Assembly: GCA_013205335.1 (NCBI GenBank)
Contig: JABMNB010000064.1
Coordinates: 1 to 7,830 of the forward strand
Length of the DNA: 7,830 bases
Direction of reading: 5' to 3'
Source: Rhodospirillales bacterium
Lineage (GTDB): Bacteria; Pseudomonadota; Alphaproteobacteria; Reyranellales; Reyranellaceae
Shown: positions 1 through 5,973 of the stretch, in pieces
Numbering within the stretch: the first letter of the stretch is position 1
Layout: each line of letters begins with the position of its first letter
Made by a program: the position numbers and the translations under genes
The notes under the pieces: model-generated
Told to the model about the DNA's origin: nothing
Databases searched by the model: none
What the model saw: the letters and a program-made list of their open reading frames with translations, nothing else

Positions 1-480
<480 letters not shown>

Positions 481-490
481 CACAAGAGGC

Positions 491-521
491 CGTCGTTTCT
501 ATCGAAGCGCCGAAAGCGCGC
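491..521. repeat. Possible decayed REP-like half-element downstream of purB
   Basis: Aligned without gaps to 4404-4434 of the repeat beside the GIY-YIG gene, this stretch matches at about 24 of 31 positions by hand count. It shares an initial CGTCGT and the hairpin core GCGCCGAA(A/G)GCGCGC. The rest of the arm cannot be recognised, so this would be a relic. Chance similarity in GC-rich DNA is not excluded. Confidence 0.35.
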
Positions 522-562
522 CGCTGCCTCACGTTTGCTGCCAACCCTCGCGAGCGCAGGCA

Positions 563-591
563 ACGCAATCGCCGGACTTGCCGGATTGCGT
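563..591. other. Hairpin in the purB-zeta intergenic spacer
   Basis: ACGCAATC at 563-570 is perfectly complementary to GATTGCGT at 584-591, forming an 8-bp stem with a 13-nt loop. It lies 83 nt after the purB stop. No T-run follows on either strand, so it is not a canonical intrinsic terminator. It could still be a 3'-end stabilising or Rho-associated structure. A role is inferred only from position. Confidence 0.3.
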
Positions 592-594
592 GCC

Positions 595-620
595 GGCGCC
601 ACAGGGGCGGCGCCACAGGG
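595..620. repeat. Two-copy tandem repeat, 14-bp period
   Basis: The 12-mer GGCGCCACAGGG occurs at 595-606 and again at 609-620, separated by 2 bp. It lies in the gene-free spacer between purB and the zeta gene. Two copies of a GC-rich word may be slippage; no function is apparent. Confidence 0.5.
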
Positions 621-663
621 CTAGGCGACGGCCGGGAATCGGAGCCGCCCGGAGCGCGTCAGC

Positions 664-733
664 CCTTCGAGTGCGCGACAAAAACTGCCCCGAGATTTTC
701 CGGGGAGGCGCTCCGCTCCGACGAGAACGACGG
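664..733. repeat. Possible decayed and interrupted REP-like half-element
   Basis: Three blocks of the intact half-repeat at 4749-4790 occur here in the same order and orientation: CCTTCGA (665-671), a perfect GGCGCTCCGCTC (707-718), and ACGACGG (727-733). Between the first and second blocks, the bases that would form the repeat's side hairpin are replaced by a longer stretch carrying the zeta terminator candidate. It faces the relic at 491-521 in the opposite orientation. The 12-base exact match is the firmest part; the assignment as a whole is tentative. Confidence 0.35.
680..705 (-). terminator. Candidate Rho-independent terminator of the zeta subunit gene
   Basis: Read on the minus strand, CCCCG (705-701) and CGGGG (692-688) form a 5-bp all-GC stem, extendable by one G-T pair. 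The stem is followed after CAG by TTTTT (684-680). It lies about 50 nt beyond the zeta stop codon at 754-756. The short stem makes it moderate rather than strong. Confidence 0.5.
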
Positions 734-753
734 AGTGCCGTGGGCAGAGCCCG

Positions 754-1080
754 TTAGCGGATTTCCGTCATGATCTGCTTCTTGGCTTCATCGGCCAGCC
801 GGTCAGATTCCTTGCGGATTGTGTTTTCGTCCGTCGTTTTGCCGGCGGCGGCGAGGTCCGTCATCAGCTTGTGCATGACGTCGGAATCGCCCGGCTTCTC
901 GAAATCCGCCATCACGACTTCCTTGGCATAGGCGTCGGCATCGGCGCCGGCCTTGCCCAGCAGGCCGGCCGCCCACAGGCCGAGCAGCTTGTTGCGGCGC
1001 GCATTGACCTTGAACTGCAGTTCCTGATCGTGCTCGTACTTAGCTTCGAAGGCCTTTTCGCGATTGTCAAAGGTGGTCAT
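754..1080 (-). CDS. F1Fo-ATPase inhibitor subunit zeta (DUF1476 family)
   Basis: This 108-residue soluble protein begins MTTFDNREKAFEAKYEHDQE and continues with NARRNKLLGLWAAGLLGKAG, the hallmark of the alphaproteobacterial zeta subunit first characterised in Paracoccus denitrificans. In that family the N-terminal segment inserts into the F1 catalytic interface and blocks ATP hydrolysis, while the rest forms a helical bundle; the length fits. The start at 1080 is preferred because GGGAGAGG lies just upstream on the minus strand and the family begins at MTTF. The frame is open to 1140, but those 20 arginine-rich residues are unlike the family. The gene is divergent from the hydratase gene and convergent with purB. 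A minus-strand promoter candidate lies at 1111-1139 and a terminator candidate at 680-705. No key region appears missing. Confidence 0.92.
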   Translation of the reverse strand: MTTFDNREKAFEAKYEHDQELQFKVNARRNKLLGLWAAGLLGKAGADADAYAKEVVMADFEKPGDSDVMHKLMTDLAAAGKTTDENTIRKESDRLADEAKKQIMTEIR

Positions 1081-1110
1081 CGGCCTCTCCCGTTGGGCAT
1101 GTCGAGCCGG

Positions 1111-1139
1111 TATATAGCGACCGCAACGCCGTCTTTCCA
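1111..1139 (-). promoter_or_regulatory. Candidate sigma-70-type promoter for the zeta subunit gene
   Basis: On the minus strand, TGGAAA (1139-1134) and TATATA (1116-1111) are separated by exactly 17 nt, each matching 4 of 6 consensus bases. The implied transcription start is roughly 25 nt upstream of the zeta start codon. TATATA stands out in otherwise GC-rich surroundings. Assigned by pattern only. Confidence 0.4.
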
Positions 1140-1187
1140 CCCTGCGTTCGCAGTGGCAATGTCACGCCCGCACGGAGGAAACCCATC

Positions 1188-2036
1188 ATGTCACTGGAAA
1201 ACCTGAAGGACTGGATCGGCAGGACACAGTCCATGGAGGACCTCGCCGCGCCGTTCCCGGTTCGCGCCCTCTCTGCGACCTTCGACGAGAAGGATCCCGA
1301 CCCGCAGAACGGCGACCCGCTGCCGCCGCTCTGGCACTGGCTCTACTTCCTCGAGGTCGCGCCCCAGTCGAAGATCGGGTCCGATGGCCACGCCGAACGC
1401 GGCGACTTCCTGCCGCCAGTGCCCCTGCCGCGGCGCATGTGGGCGGGCAGCCGTTTCTCCTTCGACGGCGAGCCGATCCGCGTCGGCGAGACGATCGAGC
1501 GCCTGTCCGAGATAAAGTCGGTCGAGCCCAAGTCCGGGTCGACCGGATCGATGGTGTTCGTGACCGTGCAGCATACGATTTCAGGGCCCCGCGGGGTTTC
1601 CTTCGTCGAGCAGCACGACATCGTCTATCGCGAGGCGGCGAAGCCGGGCGAGGCGTCGAAGCCACCCAAGCCGGCCCCGACCGACGCGACCTGGACGCGC
1701 ACGGTCCTGGCCGACCCGGTATTGCTGTTCCGCTTCTCCGCCCTCACCTTCAACGGGCACCGCATCCACTACGATCAACCCTATGTGACGGGGGTCGAAG
1801 GCTATCCCGGCCTGATCGTGCACGGGCCGTTGATGGGCATGCTGCAGATCGAACTGGCGCGCCGCTCCAGCGCGGGTAAGGTGGTGCGCAGTTTCGAGTT
1901 CCGCGCCTTGTCGCCGGTGTTCGGCGGGGCCGCGCTCGGCGTTCACGGCCGCCGCGAAGGGGACGGCTCGATCACAACATGGATCGCCGATCCCAACGGC
2001 GGTCTCGCACAACAGGGCAAGGCGACCTTCCGATGA
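1188..2036 (+). CDS. HTD2/MaoC-type hot-dog-fold acyl-CoA hydratase/dehydratase (mesaconyl-C4-CoA hydratase-like)
   Basis: This 282-residue cytosolic protein has the double hot-dog architecture of FAS1-like dehydratases and HTD2. The N-terminal hot-dog spans roughly residues 1-150 (PPLWHWLYFLEV near 46-57, RRMWAGSRFSF further on). A Pro/Lys-rich linker precedes the catalytic C-terminal hot-dog. The active-site stretch FSALTFNGHRIHYD carries the expected Asn189 and His194, followed by the PGLIVHGPLM segment with His212. Family members hydrate or dehydrate 2-enoyl/3-hydroxyacyl thioesters; close relatives are called mesaconyl-C4-CoA hydratase, but the exact substrate cannot be read from sequence. 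GGAGGA at 1174-1179 sits 8 nt before the ATG, which supports the start. The stop overlaps the next start as ATGA, so translation of the two is probably coupled. No acyl-CoA ligase, transferase or dehydrogenase lies nearby to name a pathway. Confidence 0.82.
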   Translation: MSLENLKDWIGRTQSMEDLAAPFPVRALSATFDEKDPDPQNGDPLPPLWHWLYFLEVAPQSKIGSDGHAERGDFLPPVPLPRRMWAGSRFSFDGEPIRVGETIERLSEIKSVEPKSGSTGSMVFVTVQHTISGPRGVSFVEQHDIVYREAAKPGEASKPPKPAPTDATWTRTVLADPVLLFRFSALTFNGHRIHYDQPYVTGVEGYPGLIVHGPLMGMLQIELARRSSAGKVVRSFEFRALSPVFGGAALGVHGRREGDGSITTWIADPNGGLAQQGKATFR

Positions 2037-2566
2037 CCCAAATGCATCTTGCCGGCTGCGGCTGTCTCGCGGCTCTCTCGCGCCGCAATCTGATCGGGTT
2101 TGGCCTGGGTGCTGCGGCGGTCGCAGCCGCCGGACCGGCGCTGGCTGTCGACGATGGTTACGAGGCGATGCTGATGAAGTGCATCGATCCGCGCTTCACC
2201 ACGGACGCCTGGAAATACATGACCTCGCGCGGCTGGCAGAACAAGTACAGCCAGTTCAACATTGCAGGCGGCCCCATCGCCGCGGTGGCCCCGATCTTCC
2301 AGGAATGGCGCGCCGCCTGGGAAGCCAATCTCGACATTTCGGTTCAGCTTCACAACGTGAAGCGCCTGGTCGGCATGGCCCACCGCGATTGCGGCGCCGC
2401 TGCCCTCGCCTACGGCAACCGCATAAAGACCGACCGCGCCTTCGAGACCGAGATGCTCAGCCAGGGGCTGCGCGCGTTCCGCGACCAGGCCAACAAGCGC
2501 CAGCCGCAGCTCATCGTCGAACTGGGAATCATGGAGCTCAACGGCACCGTCGAGACCGTGGCCTAG
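2033..2566 (+). CDS. Tat-exported beta-carbonic-anhydrase-like protein
   Basis: This 177-residue protein begins at an ATG overlapping the preceding stop. A twin-arginine signal is visible: SRRNLIG at 16-22, an Ala/Gly-rich hydrophobic stretch, and a probable cleavage site after A-L-A at 36-38. The mature part has both beta-carbonic anhydrase signatures: C-I-D-P-R at 50-54, giving Cys50 and the Asp52-Arg54 pair, and H-R-D-C-G at 117-121, giving His117 and Cys120. These correspond to the Cys/His/Cys zinc ligands and the Asp-Arg dyad of that family, which interconverts CO2 and bicarbonate. The mature chain, about 139 residues, is shorter than typical beta enzymes (about 200), so activity is inferred. 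The frame is open upstream to an ATG at 1979, but that extension lies inside the hydratase gene and lacks the Tat layout. Coupling to the hydratase suggests co-expression, not necessarily a shared pathway. Confidence 0.78.
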   Translation: MTQMHLAGCGCLAALSRRNLIGFGLGAAAVAAAGPALAVDDGYEAMLMKCIDPRFTTDAWKYMTSRGWQNKYSQFNIAGGPIAAVAPIFQEWRAAWEANLDISVQLHNVKRLVGMAHRDCGAAALAYGNRIKTDRAFETEMLSQGLRAFRDQANKRQPQLIVELGIMELNGTVETVA

Positions 2567-2589
2567 ACCTCCTCGCGGATTTCTTCGTC

Positions 2590-3639
2590 GTGCCCGAGCA
2601 GCCCCCCCCGTTCGCCTCCCACGGCAACATCGACAAGGACGCCGCGCTGGAACACCAGCTTGCCGCCCAGCGCGCGCGGAGGCCTGCCCAGCCGCTGTTG
2701 TCGCTGGTGGTGCCGGTGTTCAACGAAGAGGAGACGATCGACCTCTTCCTCGCCACCGTTGTGCCGCTGCTGGAGCGCGACGACATACGGTTCGAGATCG
2801 TGTTCGTGAACGACGGGTCACGCGACGATACCTTCGCGCACCTGTTCGATCGCAGCCGCGCCGACCGGCGCATCCGCATCGTCAACCTGTCGCGCAACTT
2901 CGGCAAGGAAGCCGCCTTGACCGCCGGTATCGACCATGCGGGCGGCGACATCCTGATCCCGATGGACATCGACCTGCAGGATCCGCCGGAGCTGATTGGC
3001 GCCTTCATCGCGCGCTGGCGCGAGGGTTACGACATCGTCTACGGCATCCGCGCCGCGCGGCACGCCGACACCACGGCCAAGCGCGTCTCGGCGAGCTGGT
3101 TCTACCGGGTGTTCAATTCCATGTCGCCGGTGCGCATTCCGCCCAATGTCGGCGACTACCGACTGGTCGACCGCCGCGCCGTCGACGTGCTGCGACAGTT
3201 GCCTGAACGCAACCGCTTCATGAAGGGCCTGTTCGCCTGGGTCGGTTTCAACTCGGTCGGCGTCCCCTACGAGCGGCCCGAGCGCGCCGCCGGCACCACC
3301 AAGTTCAACTTCTGGCGGCTCTGGAACTTCGCCATCGACGGCGTCGTGAGCTTCTCGACCGCGCCGCTGCGCGCCTGGTTCTATGTCGGCCTCGTGATCG
3401 CCACGGTGGCCGTGCTCTACGCCTTGTTCATCATCACTCGCGTGCTGATCTTCGGCGTCGACACGCCGGGCTACGCCTCGCTGCTGATCGCGGTCCTGCT
3501 GATGGGCGCCATCCAGCTCCTGTCGCTGGGCATCATCGGCGAGTATCTCGGCCGCCTGTTCGTCGAGGTGAAAGGCCGCCCGATCTATGTCGTCGAGGGC
3601 ATCTATGAGGGCGTGGCGCCTGAACCACCGGCCGTCTGA
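2590..3639 (+). CDS. GtrB-type polyprenyl-phosphate glycosyltransferase (GT2)
   Basis: This 349-residue membrane enzyme of the DPM1/GtrB group transfers a sugar from a nucleotide donor to undecaprenyl phosphate on the cytoplasmic face. The GT-A domain shows SLVVPVFNEEET from residue 38, VNDGS with Asp75, NFGKEAALTAG, and the metal-binding D-I-D-L-Q-D-P at 126-132. Further GtrB-like features are GDYRL, RNRFMKGLFAWVG (Arg209 onwards), and two C-terminal membrane segments around 261-285 and 296-318, followed by GEYLGRLFVEVKGRPIYVV. Length and order match GtrB closely. Glucose to undecaprenyl phosphate is the commonest reaction, but sugar specificity is not readable. The GTG at 2590 is the only reasonable start in the open frame before the domain; no clear Shine-Dalgarno precedes it, so coupling to the gene ending 23 nt upstream is likely. 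No flippase (GtrA) gene is seen beside it; a methyltransferase gene follows after 5 nt. Confidence 0.88.
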   Translation: MPEQPPPFASHGNIDKDAALEHQLAAQRARRPAQPLLSLVVPVFNEEETIDLFLATVVPLLERDDIRFEIVFVNDGSRDDTFAHLFDRSRADRRIRIVNLSRNFGKEAALTAGIDHAGGDILIPMDIDLQDPPELIGAFIARWREGYDIVYGIRAARHADTTAKRVSASWFYRVFNSMSPVRIPPNVGDYRLVDRRAVDVLRQLPERNRFMKGLFAWVGFNSVGVPYERPERAAGTTKFNFWRLWNFAIDGVVSFSTAPLRAWFYVGLVIATVAVLYALFIITRVLIFGVDTPGYASLLIAVLLMGAIQLLSLGIIGEYLGRLFVEVKGRPIYVVEGIYEGVAPEPPAV

Positions 3640-3644
3640 CCGCG

Positions 3645-4349
3645 ATGGACCTCAAGGAAGAAGACATTCTCGGCGCCGACATCGGCCGCCACTGGTACTA
3701 CCGCTCCAAGGCCGCCGCGCTGCGCCGCGCCGTTGGTGGCCTCGCGCCCCGGCACCTGCTCGATGTCGGCGCGGGCTCGGGCTTCTTCTCGCGCCATCTG
3801 CTCGAACGGACGGCTGCGGAAAGCGCGCTCTGCGTCGATATCGGCTATCCCGCGGACCGCGACGACGACGTTGCCGGCAAGCCCGTGCGCTACCGCCGCG
3901 ACACCGGCCCGACCGACTGCGACCTCGTGCTGATGATGGACGTGCTGGAGCATGTCGACGATGACCGATGGCTGGTCCGGCACTATGCCGACAAGGTGCC
4001 GAGCGGCGCGTATTTCCTGGTGACGGTGCCCGCCTTCGCCTTCCTGTGGAGCGGCCACGATGTCTTTCTCGAGCACAAGCGCCGCTACCGCCTGCCAGAG
4101 ATCGAGACCGTGATGCGCGACGCCGGCCTCGAGATCGCGCGCGGCTGCTACTATTTCGGCTTCGTCTTTCCGCTGGCCGCCGCCGTTCGCCTCGCCGACC
4201 GCAACACCACCGAGCCCCGCAGCAGCCTGAAGAAACAGGGTGCCCTGACCAACCGTGTCCTCACCGCCCTCTGCGCCGCCGAACTCCCGCTGTTCCCCTC
4301 GAACCGCCTCGCCGGCCTCTCCTGCTTCGTCCTCGCGAGGAAGCCGTGA
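3645..4349 (+). CDS. Class I SAM-dependent methyltransferase
   Basis: This 234-residue soluble protein has the Rossmann-like SAM-binding fold. Motif I, HLLDVGAGSGFFS, covers residues 37-49; the acidic residue ending strand 2 is Asp65 in CVDIG; and the motif II region DLVLMMDVLEHVDDD covers 93-107. The segment TVPAFAFLWSGHD and then LEHKRRYR (142-149) is common in methyltransferases encoded near envelope-glycan genes, but the methyl acceptor is not identifiable. The ATG lies 5 nt after the glycosyltransferase stop with no strong ribosome-binding site, so the two are probably read from one mRNA by coupling. By context it may modify a glycan, lipid-linked sugar or related envelope product; this is inference. 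The C-terminal part after residue 150 is variable in this superfamily. A repeat element begins 2 nt after the stop. Confidence 0.85.
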   Translation: MDLKEEDILGADIGRHWYYRSKAAALRRAVGGLAPRHLLDVGAGSGFFSRHLLERTAAESALCVDIGYPADRDDDVAGKPVRYRRDTGPTDCDLVLMMDVLEHVDDDRWLVRHYADKVPSGAYFLVTVPAFAFLWSGHDVFLEHKRRYRLPEIETVMRDAGLEIARGCYYFGFVFPLAAAVRLADRNTTEPRSSLKKQGALTNRVLTALCAAELPLFPSNRLAGLSCFVLARKP

Positions 4350-4350
4350 G

Positions 4351-4452
4351 AAAAGAGATCCTTCGACGACCTGGGCTCCGCCCAAGACGTCAACAATATC
4401 CTCCGTCGTCCTGAGCGGAGCGCCGAAGGCGCGCAGTCGAAGGACCTCTTTT
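4351..4452. repeat. REP-like palindromic pair (left of the GIY-YIG gene)
   Basis: The outer arms 4351-4367 and 4436-4452 pair over 17 bp with one mismatch. Inside lie two side hairpins: TGGGC-TCC-GCCCA (4372-4384) and GCGCC-GAA-GGCGC (4420-4432). A short inner GACG/CGTC pairing (4386-4389 with 4404-4407) encloses an AT-richer loop. The layout resembles paired REP sequences (REPIN/BIME). It starts 2 nt after the methyltransferase stop and its right edge runs into the GIY-YIG stop codon, so it may also act as a bidirectional transcript end. The half 4402-4452 recurs inverted at 4741-4791. Confidence 0.8.
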
Positions 4453-4738
4453 AGCCGTCGATCTCACCGGCGAGGTCGCTCCAATCCGGGTTGGACCGGT
4501 TGATCAACGCGATCTTCTTCGCTCGCGTCCATCCTTTCAGCTGCTTTTCCCGAACGATCGCGTCGGGTGCAGTCTCGAAATGCTCGACGTAGATCAGGCG
4601 ATCGATCTTGTACTTCGCCGTATGGATCACCCGTCCGAGCCGATGTTCCTCCAAGCGTCGCGACATGTCGGTCGTGACACCTATGTACAAAGCGCGCCCC
4701 GTTGCACTTGCAAGGATGTAAACGACGGGCTGCCGCAT
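4451..4738 (-). CDS. GIY-YIG domain nuclease-like protein (UPF0213/YhbQ-type)
   Basis: This 95-residue single-domain protein has the GIY-YIG fold signature: VYILAS (6-11, equivalent to GIY), ALYIGVTTDMSRRLEEH (16-32, YIG plus the conserved Arg27/Arg28 and His32), and AIVREKQLKGW (60-70), whose Glu64 is the expected metal-binding catalytic residue. NPDW near the end is also usual in this group. The core looks intact, so nuclease activity is possible though unproven for most small members of this family. Known relatives include stand-alone YhbQ-like proteins and the catalytic domains of UvrC and homing endonucleases. The ATG is preceded by AAGGA at 4753-4749 (10-nt spacing), which lies inside the flanking repeat. 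The TAA at 4453-4451 touches the other repeat copy. It is opposite in strand to the methyltransferase and has no DNA-binding extension. Confidence 0.88.
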   Translation of the reverse strand: MRQPVVYILASATGRALYIGVTTDMSRRLEEHRLGRVIHTAKYKIDRLIYVEHFETAPDAIVREKQLKGWTRAKKIALINRSNPDWSDLAGEIDG

Positions 4739-4740
4739 TG

Positions 4741-4791
4741 AAAAAAGGTCCTTCGACTACGCGCCTTCGGCGCTCCGCTCAGGACGACGGA
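4741..4791. repeat. Inverted REP-like half-element (right of the GIY-YIG gene)
   Basis: This is the inverted partner of 4402-4452, at 49 of 51 identical positions. It contains the perfect hairpin GCGCC-TTC-GGCGC (4761-4773) flanked by TCCTTCGA and CTCCGCTCAGGACGACGG. Unlike the left side, no second half follows, so the palindromic pair is incomplete here. Its TCCTT (4749-4753) acts as the Shine-Dalgarno of the GIY-YIG gene when read on the minus strand. Confidence 0.85.
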
Positions 4792-4825
4792 CGGCGGTAA
4801 TTTCGCTCCATGGACCGTCAAATGG

Positions 4826-5950
4826 TCAGCCCGCCACCACCGCCACGTCCTTCGATCCGATGCGCTTTCGCTTCGCGTTGATCTCGCGGAGCGTCACCAT
4901 CATTTCCTCGGCGACGATGTCGCCGGGGATGCCGTCGCCCTCGGCTTCCAGCTCCTTCATGTCGACCCAGACGCCGTAGAGCGGCGCGGTGCGGGAGGTG
5001 ATGATGCCGGCGTGGAGCAGCGTCTTGATCAGGACGCGGAAGATGTTGGTGCTTTCCTTCAGGCCGGCGCGGCGGTCCTCGTCGGTGAAGACCTCCTTCA
5101 TCGCGTCGCGCACCCACTGCCAGTCGAGCCCGTACTTGGCGTAGATGACCTGCTTCTGCTCGGCGTTGATCAGGTTGAACAGCAGTGTCTGGAAGATCTG
5201 CGCCGCCCAGTCCTCGACCTTCTTGTGTTCGTCCTCGCTGAGGTGGCTGATCGTGCGCGAGGCCCAGATGCGGCCGAAGCGGTGGTGAAACGCCTCGTCG
5301 CTCATCACGAGCTGGACCAGCCGGCGCAGCACCGGATCGTTGGTCTTGGCATTGAGCGTCGCGAAGGAGCCCATTGCGATGCCTTCGATCAGCATCTGCA
5401 TGCCGACGATCTTCTTGTAGACCTCTTCAGTCGTCACCAGATCCGTGAGGACGCTGGAGATCGTCTTGCCCACGGCGAGCGGCGCGCCCCAGCGGCGGTG
5501 GATATAGCGCGTGAAGCCTGCAACATGTCGTGCTTCCTCGCGCGCCTGGTTGGCGGCGTATTCCTGGGCGCCGGGGTCGAGCAGGATGTGGCAGAGACTG
5601 GCCGACAGCGACAACGCACCCTGCTCGCCATGGAGCAGGTTGGAGATCGACCAGTGCATGACGTCGTTGCCCAGCCCGATCCTCTGGTCCTCGTTCAGCC
5701 GGTCGGCCACCGCGCTTTTCAGCTCGACGACCGTGTCCAGCGGCATGATGGGCGTTTTCGCCATGTCGAAAGGCTGATCGAAGTCGATGTAGCTCTTGTC
5801 GAACGGGTCCCAGAAATGGTCGTGGGTGGCCGAAATGATGCCGTCGAAGGCGTCCGTCCGCCGGCCATACCGCGGAACTTGCAGCATCGCCGGAAAATCG
5901 TCGCGTCCGACCGTGTCATAGGCCTTGTCGTAAGTGATTTGCTGGGCCAT
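4826..5950 (-). CDS. Ferritin-like diiron protein (AurF / ribonucleotide-reductase-R2-like oxygenase)
   Basis: This 374-residue, mostly helical cytosolic protein shows a full set of candidate diiron ligands: Glu109 (LLHGEQGAL), Glu139 and His142 (REEARHV), Glu189 (LIEGIA), and Glu219 and His222 (SDEAFHH). Two E-x-x-H motifs and two separate glutamates on four helices are the standard carboxylate-bridged diiron arrangement. Such proteins activate O2 for oxidation of organic substrates; AurF-type N-oxygenases and R2-like proteins are the closest concept. The substrate is unknown, and no reductase or ferredoxin gene is adjacent. The start is well supported: AGGAGG (5962-5957) lies 6 nt upstream of the ATG. 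A promoter and a short palindrome lie just beyond. The gene stands alone on the minus strand, divergent from purC, so a role in purine synthesis is not implied. Confidence 0.78.
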   Translation of the reverse strand: MAQQITYDKAYDTVGRDDFPAMLQVPRYGRRTDAFDGIISATHDHFWDPFDKSYIDFDQPFDMAKTPIMPLDTVVELKSAVADRLNEDQRIGLGNDVMHWSISNLLHGEQGALSLSASLCHILLDPGAQEYAANQAREEARHVAGFTRYIHRRWGAPLAVGKTISSVLTDLVTTEEVYKKIVGMQMLIEGIAMGSFATLNAKTNDPVLRRLVQLVMSDEAFHHRFGRIWASRTISHLSEDEHKKVEDWAAQIFQTLLFNLINAEQKQVIYAKYGLDWQWVRDAMKEVFTDEDRRAGLKESTNIFRVLIKTLLHAGIITSRTAPLYGVWVDMKELEAEGDGIPGDIVAEEMMVTLREINAKRKRIGSKDVAVVAG

Positions 5951-5973
5951 GTGAGGCCTCCTGTTCCCTGTTC

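Larger units (their letters stand above)
4402..4791. mobile_element. Candidate minimal element: GIY-YIG gene between 51-bp inverted repeats
   Basis: Positions 4402-4452 and 4741-4791 are reverse complements at 49 of 51 positions, the exceptions being 4448/4745 and 4434/4759. The 288 bp between them hold one ORF, 4451-4738. The arrangement recalls transposase genes of the RAYT family bracketed by inverted REPs, but here the enzyme is a GIY-YIG nuclease. No target-site duplication is evident. Mobility is inference. Confidence 0.4.

Noticed and set aside
1081..1140. Longer N-terminus of the zeta subunit starting at 1140
   Set aside because: The extra 20 residues are arginine-rich and unlike the family; the ATG at 1080 has a good ribosome-binding site and the conserved MTTF start, and the -10 candidate falls inside the extension.
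2048..2065. L-A-G-C lipobox-like word near the N-terminus of the carbonic-anhydrase-like protein
   Set aside because: No hydrophobic segment precedes it, so it cannot be a lipoprotein signal; the Tat signal lies after it.
2179..2589. Upstream extension of the glycosyltransferase frame to an ATG at 2179
   Set aside because: It would overlap the carbonic-anhydrase-like gene by nearly 390 bp, and its translation is Arg/His/Pro-rich without similarity to GtrB N-termini.
3603..4385. 260-codon open frame on the minus strand, antisense to the methyltransferase
   Set aside because: Gly/Ala/Val-rich shadow translation; the plus-strand methyltransferase has clear SAM-binding motifs.
4792..4825. Possible terminator between the right repeat and the diiron gene stop
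   Set aside because: Only a 4-bp GACC/GGTC pairing is visible and no T-run follows it on the minus strand.
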